DNA of 64,000 bases from Dysgonomonas sp. PH5-45. GTDB lineage: Bacteria; Bacteroidota; Bacteroidia; Bacteroidales; Dysgonomonadaceae. The DNA is taken from assembly GCF_029893235.1 (NCBI RefSeq), contig NZ_JARXWE010000001.1, positions 124,001 through 188,000 of the forward strand, written 5' to 3'. Under the pieces are notes generated by a model, which was given only the letters and a program-made list of their open reading frames with translations, searched no databases and was not told the DNA's origin. Shown here one piece after another: positions 8,272 through 17,506 of the stretch. The first letter of the stretch is position 1, and every line of letters begins with the position of its first letter. The translations under genes and the position numbers were made by a program.

Positions 8272-8874
8272 TTATAAACTTTTGGGCGAATCAGTGGTGA
8301 TAAAGCTTTTTTCGTTTTCAGGCAGGGACAAAGAGCCTGCCATCAAGGAGAGCAGCTCCTTCTGGCTTTCACTTACCACATACGAGCAACGTGATTCGGG
8401 TTTTACGAAGCGTTTTTCGATGGTTTCGTCCAAAAATTTCAGCAACGTATTGTAATAACCATCCACATTCAGAAAACCTATCGGCTTGCTGTGCAATGCC
8501 AATTGCCCCCAAGTCAGTACCTCGAACAGTTCTTCGAAAGTTCCGAAGCCTCCGGGGAGAGTAATAACCCCATCGCAAAGCTCATGCATTTTAGCTTTAC
8601 GCTGGTGCATATCGCGGGTAACGATCAGTTCTGTTACCCCTTCGTGAGCCAACTCCTTAGGAATCATAAATTCGGGAATAACCCCTATCACTTCGCCGCC
8701 CACACTCAAAGCACCATTGGCAACAGCCCCCATCAGGCCTACCTTTCCGCCGCCATAAACAAGTCCTATTCCATTCCGAGCCAAGAATCGCCCCAGTTCG
8801 TAAGCTTTTTCCTCATATACAGGCATATCGCCCGAACTGGAACCGCAAAAAACAGCTATCCTCTTTATCTCCAT
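8272..8874 (-). CDS. LOG family protein (TIGR00730 type)
   Basis: A 200-residue Rossmann-like protein. The diagnostic P-G-G-F-G-T-F-E-E motif is at residues 107-115, and the N-terminal V-F-C-G-S-S-S-G segment is also typical. Characterised relatives hydrolyse nucleoside 5'-monophosphates to the base and ribose-5-phosphate (cytokinin-activating LOG enzymes, PpnN in E. coli); in a bacterium such as this the likely role is nucleotide turnover. It begins 2 nt after the MATE transporter gene, so the two form an operon. Confidence 0.88.
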   Translation of the reverse strand: MEIKRIAVFCGSSSGDMPVYEEKAYELGRFLARNGIGLVYGGGKVGLMGAVANGALSVGGEVIGVIPEFMIPKELAHEGVTELIVTRDMHQRKAKMHELCDGVITLPGGFGTFEELFEVLTWGQLALHSKPIGFLNVDGYYNTLLKFLDETIEKRFVKPESRCSYVVSESQKELLSLMAGSLSLPENEKSFITTDSPKSL

Positions 8875-8876
8875 TC

Positions 8877-10232
8877 TTATTTATTCAATTTTATTTTTAT
8901 TCTTCGGTAAACAAACATAAACCAAATCGGTAAGATTGTTCCTTTACATACCGTCGATACAGCTATTGCCCACCAAACGCCTTCTATACCCAGATTCAAG
9001 CCTTGGGGCGAAGCAAACAGGTAAGCCATCGGGATACGCAGTATGTTGAACGTTATGCTTATTACAGCCGGTTCTATGGTTCGTCCCACCCCGTTAAACA
9101 TCCCTTGTGTGGTAAGCTCGAACATCATAAAAATCTGCACCAAACCCATTATTGCCAGATACCGGCCTCCGCCAATCATGGCTTCTTCTTCGGGTACAAT
9201 TATACCAAAAATCTGCTTACCAAAGAATATAAATGTAATGCTGACAAATATACCAAGACTGACCATAATGCGCAGAGCATAAATATAAGCCTTACGTCCG
9301 CGTTCGGGCTTGCCGGCCGCATAGTTTTGTGCCATAAATGCACTCAACGCCGTAGAAAATCCCTGCGAGGTGTTCCACGTTATACCCTCAATCTGGCCAC
9401 CTGTTGTTTGCGACATCAACCCTATATGACCACCATAGGTAGAAGCCGCCCGCGCCAAACTCATATTTATGAAAGCATACAACGAATTCATTGCCGATAC
9501 AGGTGCTCCCAAAAACAATAGCCTTTTCAGATACACCCATTTTGGCGCCACAATAAACGAAAAATACCCCAGTACATCGTTCTTGTAACGAATATTGAAC
9601 ACGAACAGTCCAAACACAAAAAGCTGTGCTACGACCGTTCCTATTGCTGCTCCGTAGAAACCAAAACCGAAATAAAACATCAGTATAGGGTCGAGCACCA
9701 TATTCAGAACCAACCCCAAAGTATTTATCTTGAAAGGAACGATACTTCGCCCTGCACCATTATAAACCCCGCCCCAATTCACCGACAAGAATTGAAAAGG
9801 CAGGCAGATTGCCAGAATACGCAAATAATTCACTGCTTCGGCTGTAATATCGGCTTCCAGTTTGAAAAACGATAGTATCTGAGGGGCAAATACCGCAAGC
9901 AAAAGAGTCCACAAAACCCCGATGCCGATTGCCAAAGTAGAAGCATTCGAAGCAAAGTTACGAGCCCTGCCCATTCTTTTCGCCCCAATGGCTTGCCCCA
10001 CACTTACTTCTACGCCTATCATTGCCAGCACGGCAAAAGTGTAGCTAAGCCAAAGCAACATGCCAATAGCCCCGATAGCAGCTTCGTGTCTCGACCCCAA
10101 ACGGCCTACCCATGTCATAGACAGAAGCGTATACGACATCTGCACGAAGCTTGTTCCCATCAGTGGAAAAGCCACGCGTAAGAGGTTGGAAAGTATTTTT
10201 CCATTCGTCAGATCCAGTACTCCTTTTGCCAT
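8877..10232 (-). CDS. MATE family efflux transporter
   Basis: A 451-residue integral membrane protein with about twelve hydrophobic segments in two similar halves. The N-terminal pattern (G-K-I-L-S-N-L-L-R-V-A-F-P-L, then S-M-T-W-V-G-R-L-G near residue 40) is characteristic of MATE exporters, which expel cationic drugs or metabolites in exchange for Na+ or H+. The substrate cannot be told. A TAnnTTTG promoter lies just upstream, and the LOG gene follows directly. Confidence 0.9.
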   Translation of the reverse strand: MAKGVLDLTNGKILSNLLRVAFPLMGTSFVQMSYTLLSMTWVGRLGSRHEAAIGAIGMLLWLSYTFAVLAMIGVEVSVGQAIGAKRMGRARNFASNASTLAIGIGVLWTLLLAVFAPQILSFFKLEADITAEAVNYLRILAICLPFQFLSVNWGGVYNGAGRSIVPFKINTLGLVLNMVLDPILMFYFGFGFYGAAIGTVVAQLFVFGLFVFNIRYKNDVLGYFSFIVAPKWVYLKRLLFLGAPVSAMNSLYAFINMSLARAASTYGGHIGLMSQTTGGQIEGITWNTSQGFSTALSAFMAQNYAAGKPERGRKAYIYALRIMVSLGIFVSITFIFFGKQIFGIIVPEEEAMIGGGRYLAIMGLVQIFMMFELTTQGMFNGVGRTIEPAVISITFNILRIPMAYLFASPQGLNLGIEGVWWAIAVSTVCKGTILPIWFMFVYRRIKIKLNK

Positions 10233-10260
10233 CGAAATTTAGTTGTAGAAAAATAGTTTG

Positions 10261-10290
10261 CAAAGATACAGATAAAATTCAGCTTTCAAG
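10261..10290 (-). promoter_or_regulatory. Promoter of the MATE-LOG operon
   Basis: On the minus strand the -7 box TATCTTTG covers 10261-10268 and a near-match -33 element CTTG covers 10287-10290, with 18 nt between. Confidence 0.55.
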
Positions 10291-10368
10291 ATAGAAGCGG
10301 TAAACCTCACACAGGGGGGTACTTCAAAATTAGATATTGAATATGACTTTCGGGGGGAGGAGATACAA

Positions 10369-10400
10369 AAAACCTCCCAAACTGTTGTTTGAAAGGTTTT
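10369..10400 (-). terminator. Terminator after tRNA-Gly
   Basis: AAAACCT (10369-10375) pairs with AGGTTTT (10394-10400), with an inner CAAAC/GTTTG stem. On the minus strand the hairpin runs into six T, as expected for Rho-independent termination of the tRNA transcript. Confidence 0.65.
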
Positions 10401-10438
10401 GTCTTTTGCTTTCTCTAAAGTATCTTCTTTAAAACTAG

Positions 10439-10511
<73 letters not shown>

Positions 10512-10566
10512 AAAATATCATTACATCGCACAATCCCTGTTAAGGATTATCCCGCGTTAGCGAACG

Positions 10567-10598
10567 CAAAAGTAAAACGTTTTTTTCATTTCCACAAA
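10567..10598 (-). promoter_or_regulatory. Promoter of tRNA-Gly
   Basis: On the minus strand TTTG (10595-10598) and TACTTTTG (10567-10574) are separated by 20 nt, one of the best matches in the window to the Bacteroidetes -33/-7 consensus. Transcription would start about 50 nt before the tRNA. Confidence 0.75.
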
Positions 10599-10611
10599 CT
10601 TTAGCCTCTTA

Positions 10612-11097
10612 TTATTTAGGATTCGAAACAAAATAAATACCGGTATTACCCTGCTGCGCATATACATTATAGGGTTGTAAACGCTGTTTTCCTACTCCTT
10701 CCTTCGGACGTCCTCCGTAAGTGATGTCATAAACGGTTTTGCATTTAGGGCAACGAGCGGTTAAACCATCGGCCGTCGATACTGTTACACTCCAATCGTC
10801 TTCATAAGGGCAACACCTGTCGAAAGCTTCTAAAATCCAGATATCTGTGTTCTCGTAAAACATCCCTGTATTCCTGACTATTATACCCGACGGGCTCAAC
10901 CTATCGGAAGCCAACAAGACTTTAGGGAATATCTTATATCCATACGCTCCGCTCAGTTCTTTATCCCTAAGGCGAATATCTACTTTAAAATTGATTTCTG
11001 CGGCAGGAATGGTATATAAAGGTTCTTCGTCCCCGCACGAAGCAAAACTTAATGGTATCAGAAATAGTATAAATAAAAATTTCAAATGTTTCGTCAT
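10612..11097 (-). CDS. Lipoprotein with paired cysteines, Rieske-like
   Basis: A 161-residue protein with a lipoprotein signal (hydrophobic stretch ending L-S-F-A-S-C, lipid on Cys20), so it is tethered to a membrane. Residues 90-130 hold two cysteine pairs, D-R-C-C-P-Y and A-R-C-P-K-C, followed by K-T-V-Y-D-I and a G-R-P-x-G loop. This layout resembles the two cluster-binding loops of Rieske ferredoxin domains, but the ligand histidines of true Rieske proteins are missing. It may bind a metal by cysteines or be only a structural relative. Function unknown. It stands alone between tRNA-Gly and ppdK. Confidence 0.7.
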   Translation of the reverse strand: MTKHLKFLFILFLIPLSFASCGDEEPLYTIPAAEINFKVDIRLRDKELSGAYGYKIFPKVLLASDRLSPSGIIVRNTGMFYENTDIWILEAFDRCCPYEDDWSVTVSTADGLTARCPKCKTVYDITYGGRPKEGVGKQRLQPYNVYAQQGNTGIYFVSNPK

Positions 11098-11122
11098 TGG
11101 AGTCTAAATTTGGTATGCAAAA

Positions 11123-11130
11123 CAAAGATA
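11123..11130 (-). promoter_or_regulatory. Candidate -7 box of the cysteine lipoprotein
   Basis: Minus-strand TATCTTTG, 25 nt before the ATG at 11097; no clear -33 element. Confidence 0.45.
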
Positions 11131-11218
11131 TCAAATAAATACGAAAAATAATAACACCTAAATGCTGTAATGCAATGTAAGGCTATACGGTAGCCCCCAC
11201 CTTTTGGCACTTAAAATA

Positions 11219-11253
11219 AACGAGGCTCTCAAAAAAAAAATGAGAGCCTCGTT
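11219..11253 (-). terminator. Terminator after ppdK
   Basis: AACGAGGCTCTCA (11219-11231) pairs perfectly with TGAGAGCCTCGTT (11241-11253) around an all-A loop, downstream of ppdK. Confidence 0.85.
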
Positions 11254-11282
11254 GTCTGTATAATAATGTTTATTCGGAGTTA

Positions 11283-14003
11283 CTATCCTTCTATTGCGGC
11301 TTGTGCAGCTGCAACACGGGCGATAGGCACACGCATTGGAGAACAAGACACATAGTTAAGCCCTATACGGTGGCAGAATTTAACTGATGATGGTTCGCCT
11401 CCGTGCTCGCCACAAATACCACACTTGAAGTTAGATTTCACGCTGCGTGCTTTTTTAACAGCACCTTCCATCAACTGGCCTACACCTTCTTGGTCAAGAA
11501 CTTGGAATGGATCTTCTTCTAACAATTTCTTTTCAAGATAAACAGGTAGGAAAGAGAAGAAGTCATCGCGCGAGAACCCGAACGACATTTGCGTTAAGTC
11601 GTTTGTACCGAACGAGAAGAATTCAGCTTCTTTGGCCACAGCATCGGCAGTAAGGGCCGCGCGTGGAGTTTCGACCATGGTACCTACTTGGAACTCTATG
11701 CTGTCGCCATACTCTGCAAATACTTCTTTGGCTGTGTTCTGGATGATTTCTTTCTGAAGTTTGAACTCGCTTACAGAGTTTATCATCGGAACCATGATTT
11801 CGGGCATAGTTTTCACACCTTCTTTCTTAAGGTCGAGAGCTGCCGAAAGCACGGCACGCGTTTGCATTTCTGTGATTTCAGGATATGTATTACCCAAACG
11901 ACAACCACGGTGACCAAGCATAGGGTTGTGCTCTTCAAGGGCTTCGATGCGTTGTTTTACAACTTCAAGAGAAAGACCCATTACTTCGGCCATTTCTTTT
12001 TGTCCTTTTTCATCGTGAGGTACAAACTCGTGCAAAGGTGGGTCTAACAGACGAACCGTTACAGGCAAATCGCGCATAGAGCGAAGTATGCCTCTGAAGT
12101 CTTCTTGTTGGTAAGGCAACATTTTAGCCAAAGCAGCTTTACGGCCTTCAACAGTGTCCGAAAGAATCATTTCGCGCATCGCTTTTATTCTTTCGCCATC
12201 GAAGAACATGTGTTCCGTACGGCACAGACCAATACCTATTGCTCCGAAGGCACGGGCTCTTTCGGCATCGAATGGAGTATCGGCATTGGCGCGTACACCC
12301 ATTTTTGAGTATTTTTCGGCCAACTTCATCAACTGATCGAACTCGCCTTCAAGCTCAGCAGCCTGAGTTGGTATCTGTCCGTTATAAACGTTTCCTGTCG
12401 ATCCGTTTACCGATATATAATCGCCTTCTTTCAGAAGAAGGTCACCTATACGTAAGGTTTTAGCTTTGTAGTCAACAACAATCTCGCCTGCACCCGATAC
12501 ACAACATTTACCCATACCACGAGCCACAACGGCGGCGTGCGATGTCATACCTCCGCGAGCGGTAAGGATGGCTTCAACTACGGCCATACCGGCTAAGTCT
12601 TCGGGTGATGTTTCGATACGTACCAATACTGTTTTCTTGCCTTCGGCATGCCATTGTGCTGCGTCTTCGGCAAAGAATACTATCTGTCCGCTTCCTGCTC
12701 CGGGCGATGCTGGCAAACCTTTGGCAATAACTTTGGCTGATTTTTCCGCTGTTTTATCAAAAACAGGGTGAAGCAATTCGTTCAGCTTGTTAGGCTCGAT
12801 GCGTGCAAGGGCTGTTTTTTCGTCAATGCGTCCTTGATTCAACATATCCATGGCAATTTTTACCATTGCCGTACCTGTTCTTTTTCCGTTACGTGTTTGC
12901 AAGAACCAAAGTTTTCCTTCCTGAACGGTGAATTCCATATCCTGCATGTCGCCATAATGGTCTTCCAGTTTTTGTTGAAGGGCATCAAGTTCTTTGTATA
13001 TTTCGGGCATTACTTCTTCCAACGATGGATATTCGGCCTTACGTACATCTTCGGGGATATTCATCAGTTTGGCCCAGCGTTGCGAACCTATCAATGTGAT
13101 TTCTTGAGGTGTACGGATACCGGCAACCACGTCTTCGCCTTGCGCGTTGATCAGGTACTCGCCATTGAAAAGGTCTTCGCCACTACCGGCATCGCGGCTG
13201 AAGCAAACACCTGTTGCCGAAGTGTTACCCATATTACCGAACACCATCGCCTGTACGTTAACGGCTGTTCCCCATTCAGCAGGAATACCTTCCAGTTTGC
13301 GGTAAAGGATAGCACGGTCGTTCATCCAAGAGTTGAACACGGCGCAAACAGCACCCCAAAGTTGTTCGTAAACATCGGTTGGGAAGTCTTTGCCTGTACG
13401 TTCTTTAACTGCTTTTTTGAAGCGGGTTACCAACGATTTCAGGTCTTCAACTGTAAGTTCGTTGTCAAGTTTAACGCCTTTTTCTTCTTTAACGTGTTCT
13501 ATGATTTCCTCGAATGGGTCTATGTCTTCTTTGTTTTCGGGTTTCATTCCAAGAACCACATCGCCATACATCTGAACGAAACGGCGGTATGAGTCCCATA
13601 CAAAGCGTTCGTTGCCTGTCTTTTTTGCCAAACCGTCGGCAATTTCGTCGTTCAACCCTAAGTTAAGGATTGTATCCATCATACCGGGCATTGATGCGCG
13701 GGCACCTGAACGAACGGAAAGCAAAAGCGGGTTTTTAGCATCGCCAAAGCCTGAGTTCATATGGCCTTCAAGTAGTTTGATAGCCGAATTTACTTCGCTG
13801 GTAAGCAATTCCACTACTTTTTCTTGTCCCACTTCGTAATACTCTGTACAAACATCTGTTGTAATAGTAAAACCGGGAGGAACAGGAACCCCGATAAGAT
13901 TCATTTCGGCCAGATTGGCTCCTTTACCACCAAGCAGATTTTTCATGTCTGCTTTTCCTTCGGCAACGCCATTACCGAACGTATAAACCCTTTTTTTGTT
14001 CAT
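11283..14003 (-). CDS. ppdK: Pyruvate, phosphate dikinase
   Basis: A 906-residue cytoplasmic enzyme that interconverts pyruvate + ATP + Pi with PEP + AMP + PPi, giving Bacteroidales a reversible link at the bottom of glycolysis. The N-terminal ATP-grasp region begins G-G-K-G-A-N-L-A-E-M. The phosphohistidine is His489 in G-G-M-T-S-H-A-A-V-V-A-R-G. The C-terminal PEP barrel ends with G-I-C-G-E-H-G-G-E-P and the catalytic-loop Cys in Y-V-S-C-S-P-M-R-V-P. The length matches the family. It is monocistronic, between its own promoter at 14142-14172 and the hairpin at 11219-11253. Confidence 0.97.
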   Translation of the reverse strand: MNKKRVYTFGNGVAEGKADMKNLLGGKGANLAEMNLIGVPVPPGFTITTDVCTEYYEVGQEKVVELLTSEVNSAIKLLEGHMNSGFGDAKNPLLLSVRSGARASMPGMMDTILNLGLNDEIADGLAKKTGNERFVWDSYRRFVQMYGDVVLGMKPENKEDIDPFEEIIEHVKEEKGVKLDNELTVEDLKSLVTRFKKAVKERTGKDFPTDVYEQLWGAVCAVFNSWMNDRAILYRKLEGIPAEWGTAVNVQAMVFGNMGNTSATGVCFSRDAGSGEDLFNGEYLINAQGEDVVAGIRTPQEITLIGSQRWAKLMNIPEDVRKAEYPSLEEVMPEIYKELDALQQKLEDHYGDMQDMEFTVQEGKLWFLQTRNGKRTGTAMVKIAMDMLNQGRIDEKTALARIEPNKLNELLHPVFDKTAEKSAKVIAKGLPASPGAGSGQIVFFAEDAAQWHAEGKKTVLVRIETSPEDLAGMAVVEAILTARGGMTSHAAVVARGMGKCCVSGAGEIVVDYKAKTLRIGDLLLKEGDYISVNGSTGNVYNGQIPTQAAELEGEFDQLMKLAEKYSKMGVRANADTPFDAERARAFGAIGIGLCRTEHMFFDGERIKAMREMILSDTVEGRKAALAKMLPYQQEDFRGILRSMRDLPVTVRLLDPPLHEFVPHDEKGQKEMAEVMGLSLEVVKQRIEALEEHNPMLGHRGCRLGNTYPEITEMQTRAVLSAALDLKKEGVKTMPEIMVPMINSVSEFKLQKEIIQNTAKEVFAEYGDSIEFQVGTMVETPRAALTADAVAKEAEFFSFGTNDLTQMSFGFSRDDFFSFLPVYLEKKLLEEDPFQVLDQEGVGQLMEGAVKKARSVKSNFKCGICGEHGGEPSSVKFCHRIGLNYVSCSPMRVPIARVAAAQAAIEG

Positions 14004-14141
14004 AACGATTAAAACTTAAATTGTTATTTTGTTTATGTTTCTAAATTCTATACCTGATGCACACAAAGCCAAAATTGGCAGAAAAGCGCATCAGAAAACA
14101 ATCTTGCGCCTCTGCACACAAATGGTTCTGGCAAAGCGACA

Positions 14142-14172
14142 CAAAAATAGCGATAAATGATTTATTCTCAAA
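14142..14172 (-). promoter_or_regulatory. Promoter of ppdK
   Basis: On the minus strand TTTG (14169-14172) and TATTTTTG (14142-14149) are separated by exactly 19 nt, a full match to the Bacteroidetes housekeeping promoter. Confidence 0.8.
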
Positions 14173-14293
14173 ACAAATATTTTTTTTCAGTCAATTTTTA
14201 AATATTTGTTTGTTAAGCGTATTTAATTCAGATCAATAAAAAAATTGATTCTTTTTGTGTGCCGGAAAAACATGTTTTTACATACTTTCTGAA

Positions 14294-14301
14294 TATCTTT
14301 G
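14294..14301 (+). promoter_or_regulatory. Candidate -7 box of the DPP-IV-like gene
   Basis: TATCTTTG, 36 nt before the chosen ATG at 14338. An in-frame ATG at 14299 overlaps this box and would lie upstream of the transcript start, which supports 14338. Confidence 0.55.
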
Positions 14302-14337
14302 CCTGCTGAAAACAGATTTTATATTTTTGAATTGAGT

Positions 14338-16497
14338 ATGAAGAAACTTGGATTTTTATTTTTGTTGTGTTCATTGTCGTTGGGTATTGCAGCCCAAAGC
14401 GTTAGCCTGAAAGACATAACGGGAGGCAAATATCAGGCTAAGGATGTTGAACCGTTTGTGTCGTCGGCCGATGGTGAGTTTTACTTTCAGGTAGACAAAC
14501 AAAATTCAAAAATCATTAAATACGCATTCAAAAGCGGATTGGCTGTTGATACTGTTTTTGACGTGAAGAAAGCCCGGGGATGCGATTTCGACAGTTTTGA
14601 AGGATTCCTTATGAGCCCCGACGAAAAACGCCTTTTGGTGTATCGTAACTCCGAAAGCATTTACCGCCATTCGTTTAAGGCCGATTATTTTTACTACGAC
14701 ATTCGCCGGAATCTTATTCGTCCTCTTACCGAAAATAAAAATAAACAGATGGTTCCCGTATTCTCGAAAGACGGGCGTATGCTGGCTTTTGTGGTCGATA
14801 ATAATATCTGGTTGGCTAAGTTCGATTATGATACCGAATCGCAAATAACAAAAGACGGTGAGTTTGGCAAAATTATCAATGGAGCTACCGATTGGGTTTA
14901 CGAAGAAGAATTTGTAACTACCTGTTTGATGGACTTTTCGGCCGATAATTCGCTTTTGGCTTTTGTTCGTTTCGACGAAACGGCAGTGCCCCAGTACTCG
15001 TTCCCTGTTTATGGCGGACAGCTCTACACATCGTCTCTTTCTTTTAAATACCCAAAGGCGGGGGAGGTTAACTCTAAAGTCAGTTGCAATGTATTTGATA
15101 TAGAGTCGAAAACCATTCGTCAGATGGATTTGCCAAAAGGTAAAATAGAATACATTCCCCGTATCGCATTTTTGCCCGAAGGCGATCAGTTGGCTATCAT
15201 GACCCTGAACCGTGAGCAAAACGATTTCAGCATGTTTTACGCCAATGCCCGTTCATCGGTTTGCAGGCTTGTTCTTCACGATGTGAGCGATCAATATATC
15301 AACTCCGATTTTTTAAGTTCCATCCGGTTTTTCGACAAACAATTCACATATATAGGCGAAAAGAGCGGATACAGCCACCTGTATTTGTATGAACAGACAG
15401 GAAACCTGAAACGCGCCCTGACCAGTGGCGACTTTGATGTTACAGCACTCTTGGCGATAGACCCTGTTTCTAAAACCGCATTCTATGAGTCGGCCGAAGA
15501 AAGTCCATTGCGTAGGGCTGTATATAAGGTCGATTTGGTAAAAGGAACAACCACAAAATTATCGTCAAAAACAGGATATAACAGAGCTTCGTTCAGCAGT
15601 AACGGTAAGTATTATATAAACCGTTGGTCGGATGCTGCTACCCCTACCCGCATCACAGTAAACGATGCTGCGGGAAAAGAGATTCGGGTTTTGGAAGACA
15701 ACGCGGCCCTTAAATCGGCTTTAGCGTCGGCCGGTTTGCCTAAAAGGGAATTTGTGACTATTCCTGTTGGGGGAGAAACCCTCAACGCATGGATTATTCG
15801 TCCCGTTAATTTCGATTCGTCTAAAAAGTATCCCCTTGTGATGGTTCAGTATAGTGGCCCTAATTCGCAGGAAGTTCTGGACAAATACACAGTAGATTGG
15901 GTAGAATACCTTGCCACACAAGGTTTTGTTGTAGCCGCCGTTGACGGACGGGGCACAGGAGCACGAGGCACAAACTTCCGTAAATGTACGTATATGAATC
16001 TGGGAATAAAAGAGTCGGACGACCAGATTGCCGCCGCCCGCTATTTTGCCTCACAACCTTATATAGATGGCAATAATATCGCTATCTGGGGATGGAGTTA
16101 TGGCGGATACAATGTACTGATGAGCATGAGCCGCGACAATGTGTTTAAAGCCGGTGTAGCTATTGCCCCGGTAACCGACTGGCGTTTTTACGATTCGGTA
16201 TATGCCGAGCGTTTCATGCGTACTCCGCAGGAAAATGCAAGGGGTTACGATAATGGCTCGCCTATAAAATTGGTCGATAAACTTAACGGAAAACTGTTGC
16301 TTATTCATGGGTCGGCCGATGACAATGTGCATCTGCAAAACTCTATGGAATATACCGATGCCTTGATTAAGGCCGAAAAGCAAATAGATATGTTCATTCT
16401 GCCCGACAGAGATCACTCTATGCGAGGTGTAACAAACCGTACTTATTTGTACCAGAAAGTAATTGACTTTTTGAAACAAAACTTGCAAAACAAGTAA
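14338..16497 (+). CDS. Dipeptidyl-peptidase IV-like serine peptidase (S9B)
   Basis: A 719-residue exported prolyl-type peptidase. The start at 14338 gives a clean signal peptide (hydrophobic core, then G-I-A-A-Q). An N-terminal beta-propeller carries the E-E-E-F motif that in DPP-IV enzymes holds the substrate's free amino end. The alpha/beta hydrolase domain has Ser587 in G-W-S-Y-G-G-Y, Asp661 in H-G-S-A-D-D-N-V-H and His693 in D-R-D-H-S-M, spaced like the known triad. It likely removes X-Pro or X-Ala dipeptides in the periplasm or at the surface during peptide feeding. lipA follows after 22 nt. Confidence 0.93.
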   Translation: MKKLGFLFLLCSLSLGIAAQSVSLKDITGGKYQAKDVEPFVSSADGEFYFQVDKQNSKIIKYAFKSGLAVDTVFDVKKARGCDFDSFEGFLMSPDEKRLLVYRNSESIYRHSFKADYFYYDIRRNLIRPLTENKNKQMVPVFSKDGRMLAFVVDNNIWLAKFDYDTESQITKDGEFGKIINGATDWVYEEEFVTTCLMDFSADNSLLAFVRFDETAVPQYSFPVYGGQLYTSSLSFKYPKAGEVNSKVSCNVFDIESKTIRQMDLPKGKIEYIPRIAFLPEGDQLAIMTLNREQNDFSMFYANARSSVCRLVLHDVSDQYINSDFLSSIRFFDKQFTYIGEKSGYSHLYLYEQTGNLKRALTSGDFDVTALLAIDPVSKTAFYESAEESPLRRAVYKVDLVKGTTTKLSSKTGYNRASFSSNGKYYINRWSDAATPTRITVNDAAGKEIRVLEDNAALKSALASAGLPKREFVTIPVGGETLNAWIIRPVNFDSSKKYPLVMVQYSGPNSQEVLDKYTVDWVEYLATQGFVVAAVDGRGTGARGTNFRKCTYMNLGIKESDDQIAAARYFASQPYIDGNNIAIWGWSYGGYNVLMSMSRDNVFKAGVAIAPVTDWRFYDSVYAERFMRTPQENARGYDNGSPIKLVDKLNGKLLLIHGSADDNVHLQNSMEYTDALIKAEKQIDMFILPDRDHSMRGVTNRTYLYQKVIDFLKQNLQNK

Positions 16498-16519
16498 AGA
16501 ATCTTCAGATTTCAGTAAA

Positions 16520-17365
16520 ATGACACAGCACGTAAAAAAACCCGATTGGTTAAAGATAAGACTGGGAGGAAACGACCGTTTCACCCAGACAAAAAAGATA
16601 GTAGAATCGCACTGCCTGCACACTATTTGCAAAAGTGGTCGTTGCCCTAATATGGGCGAATGTTGGGAGCGGGGCACGGCAACGTTTATGATTGCCGGTG
16701 ATATTTGTACCCGTTCGTGTAAATTCTGTAATACACTGACCGGAAAACCCTTACCACTGAATCAGGACGAACCGGCCAATCTTGCGCAATCAATTAAATT
16801 GATGAAGTTGCGCCATGCGGTAGTCACATCGGTAGACCGTGACGACTTGCCCGACTTGGGCGCTCAGCATTGGGTCGATACTATCGACGCGATAAGAAAA
16901 GAAAACCCTACAACAACTATCGAGGTGCTTATACCCGACTTTCAGGGCATAGACAGCCTCATTGACCTTGTTTGTGCAGCCAAGCCCGATATCATAGCCC
17001 ACAATATGGAAACCGTGAAAAGCCTTACACCCAAGGTGCGGAGTGCTGCCAAATACGATGTCAGTTTGCACGTTTTGCAGCGGATTGAAGAGCAAGGCTG
17101 TTCATCCAAATCGGGCATCATGTTAGGCTTGGGCGAAACCAAAGACGAAATTCTGGAACTGATGGACGACCTCCTTTCCGTTGGTTGCAAGCGCCTCACA
17201 ATGGGGCAATATTTACAGCCTACACGCAAGCATTTGCCTGTTTCAGAATATGTTACCCCGGAGGCTTTTACTCAACTGAAAGCCATCGCTTTGGATAAAG
17301 GTTTTGTTCATGTCGAAAGCGGACCGCTTGTCCGTTCGTCATATCATGCAGATAATTCAATTTAA
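16520..17365 (+). CDS. lipA: Lipoyl synthase
   Basis: A 281-residue radical SAM enzyme that inserts two sulfurs into octanoyl groups on 2-oxoacid dehydrogenase and glycine cleavage proteins. Two cluster motifs are visible: the auxiliary Cys37-x4-Cys42-x5-Cys48 and the radical SAM Cys63-x3-Cys67-x2-Cys70. The C-terminal R-S-S-Y triad that supplies a serine ligand is present (V-R-S-S-Y-H). It lies 22 nt after the peptidase. lipB is not in the window. A short stem with a T-rich tail follows. Confidence 0.95.
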   Translation: MTQHVKKPDWLKIRLGGNDRFTQTKKIVESHCLHTICKSGRCPNMGECWERGTATFMIAGDICTRSCKFCNTLTGKPLPLNQDEPANLAQSIKLMKLRHAVVTSVDRDDLPDLGAQHWVDTIDAIRKENPTTTIEVLIPDFQGIDSLIDLVCAAKPDIIAHNMETVKSLTPKVRSAAKYDVSLHVLQRIEEQGCSSKSGIMLGLGETKDEILELMDDLLSVGCKRLTMGQYLQPTRKHLPVSEYVTPEAFTQLKAIALDKGFVHVESGPLVRSSYHADNSI

Positions 17366-17386
17366 GCTAAACAAAAAGCTTTTTTA
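17365..17386 (+). terminator. Weak terminator after lipA
   Basis: AAGCT and AGCTT form a 5-bp stem directly after the lipA stop, followed by a run of T. Confidence 0.35.
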
Positions 17387-17414
17387 TTTGTTCTAACCTA
17401 AACAATAGATATTT

Positions 17415-17422
17415 TATCTTTG
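17415..17422 (+). promoter_or_regulatory. Candidate -7 box of the membrane Nudix-like gene
   Basis: TATCTTTG, with TTTG at 17387-17390, 24 nt further upstream (longer than the usual 19-21). The leader to the ATG at 17507 is about 80 nt. Confidence 0.45.
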
Positions 17423-17506
17423 TTTAGCAAACAAAATTGCACTAAACCGGATATAGCAGTAACGTCATTGCATTGTTCGGTTCAGCCCTAAATTTTTATA
17501 TTTATA

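Larger units (their letters stand above)
14004..14337. other. Divergent intergenic region, ppdK / DPP-IV-like peptidase
   Basis: This 334-nt spacer separates two divergent genes. It holds the ppdK promoter (14142-14172, minus) and a candidate -7 box for the peptidase (14294-14301, plus). I see no further gene, RNA fold or repeat in it; the ppdK leader would be about 130 nt long. Confidence 0.6.
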
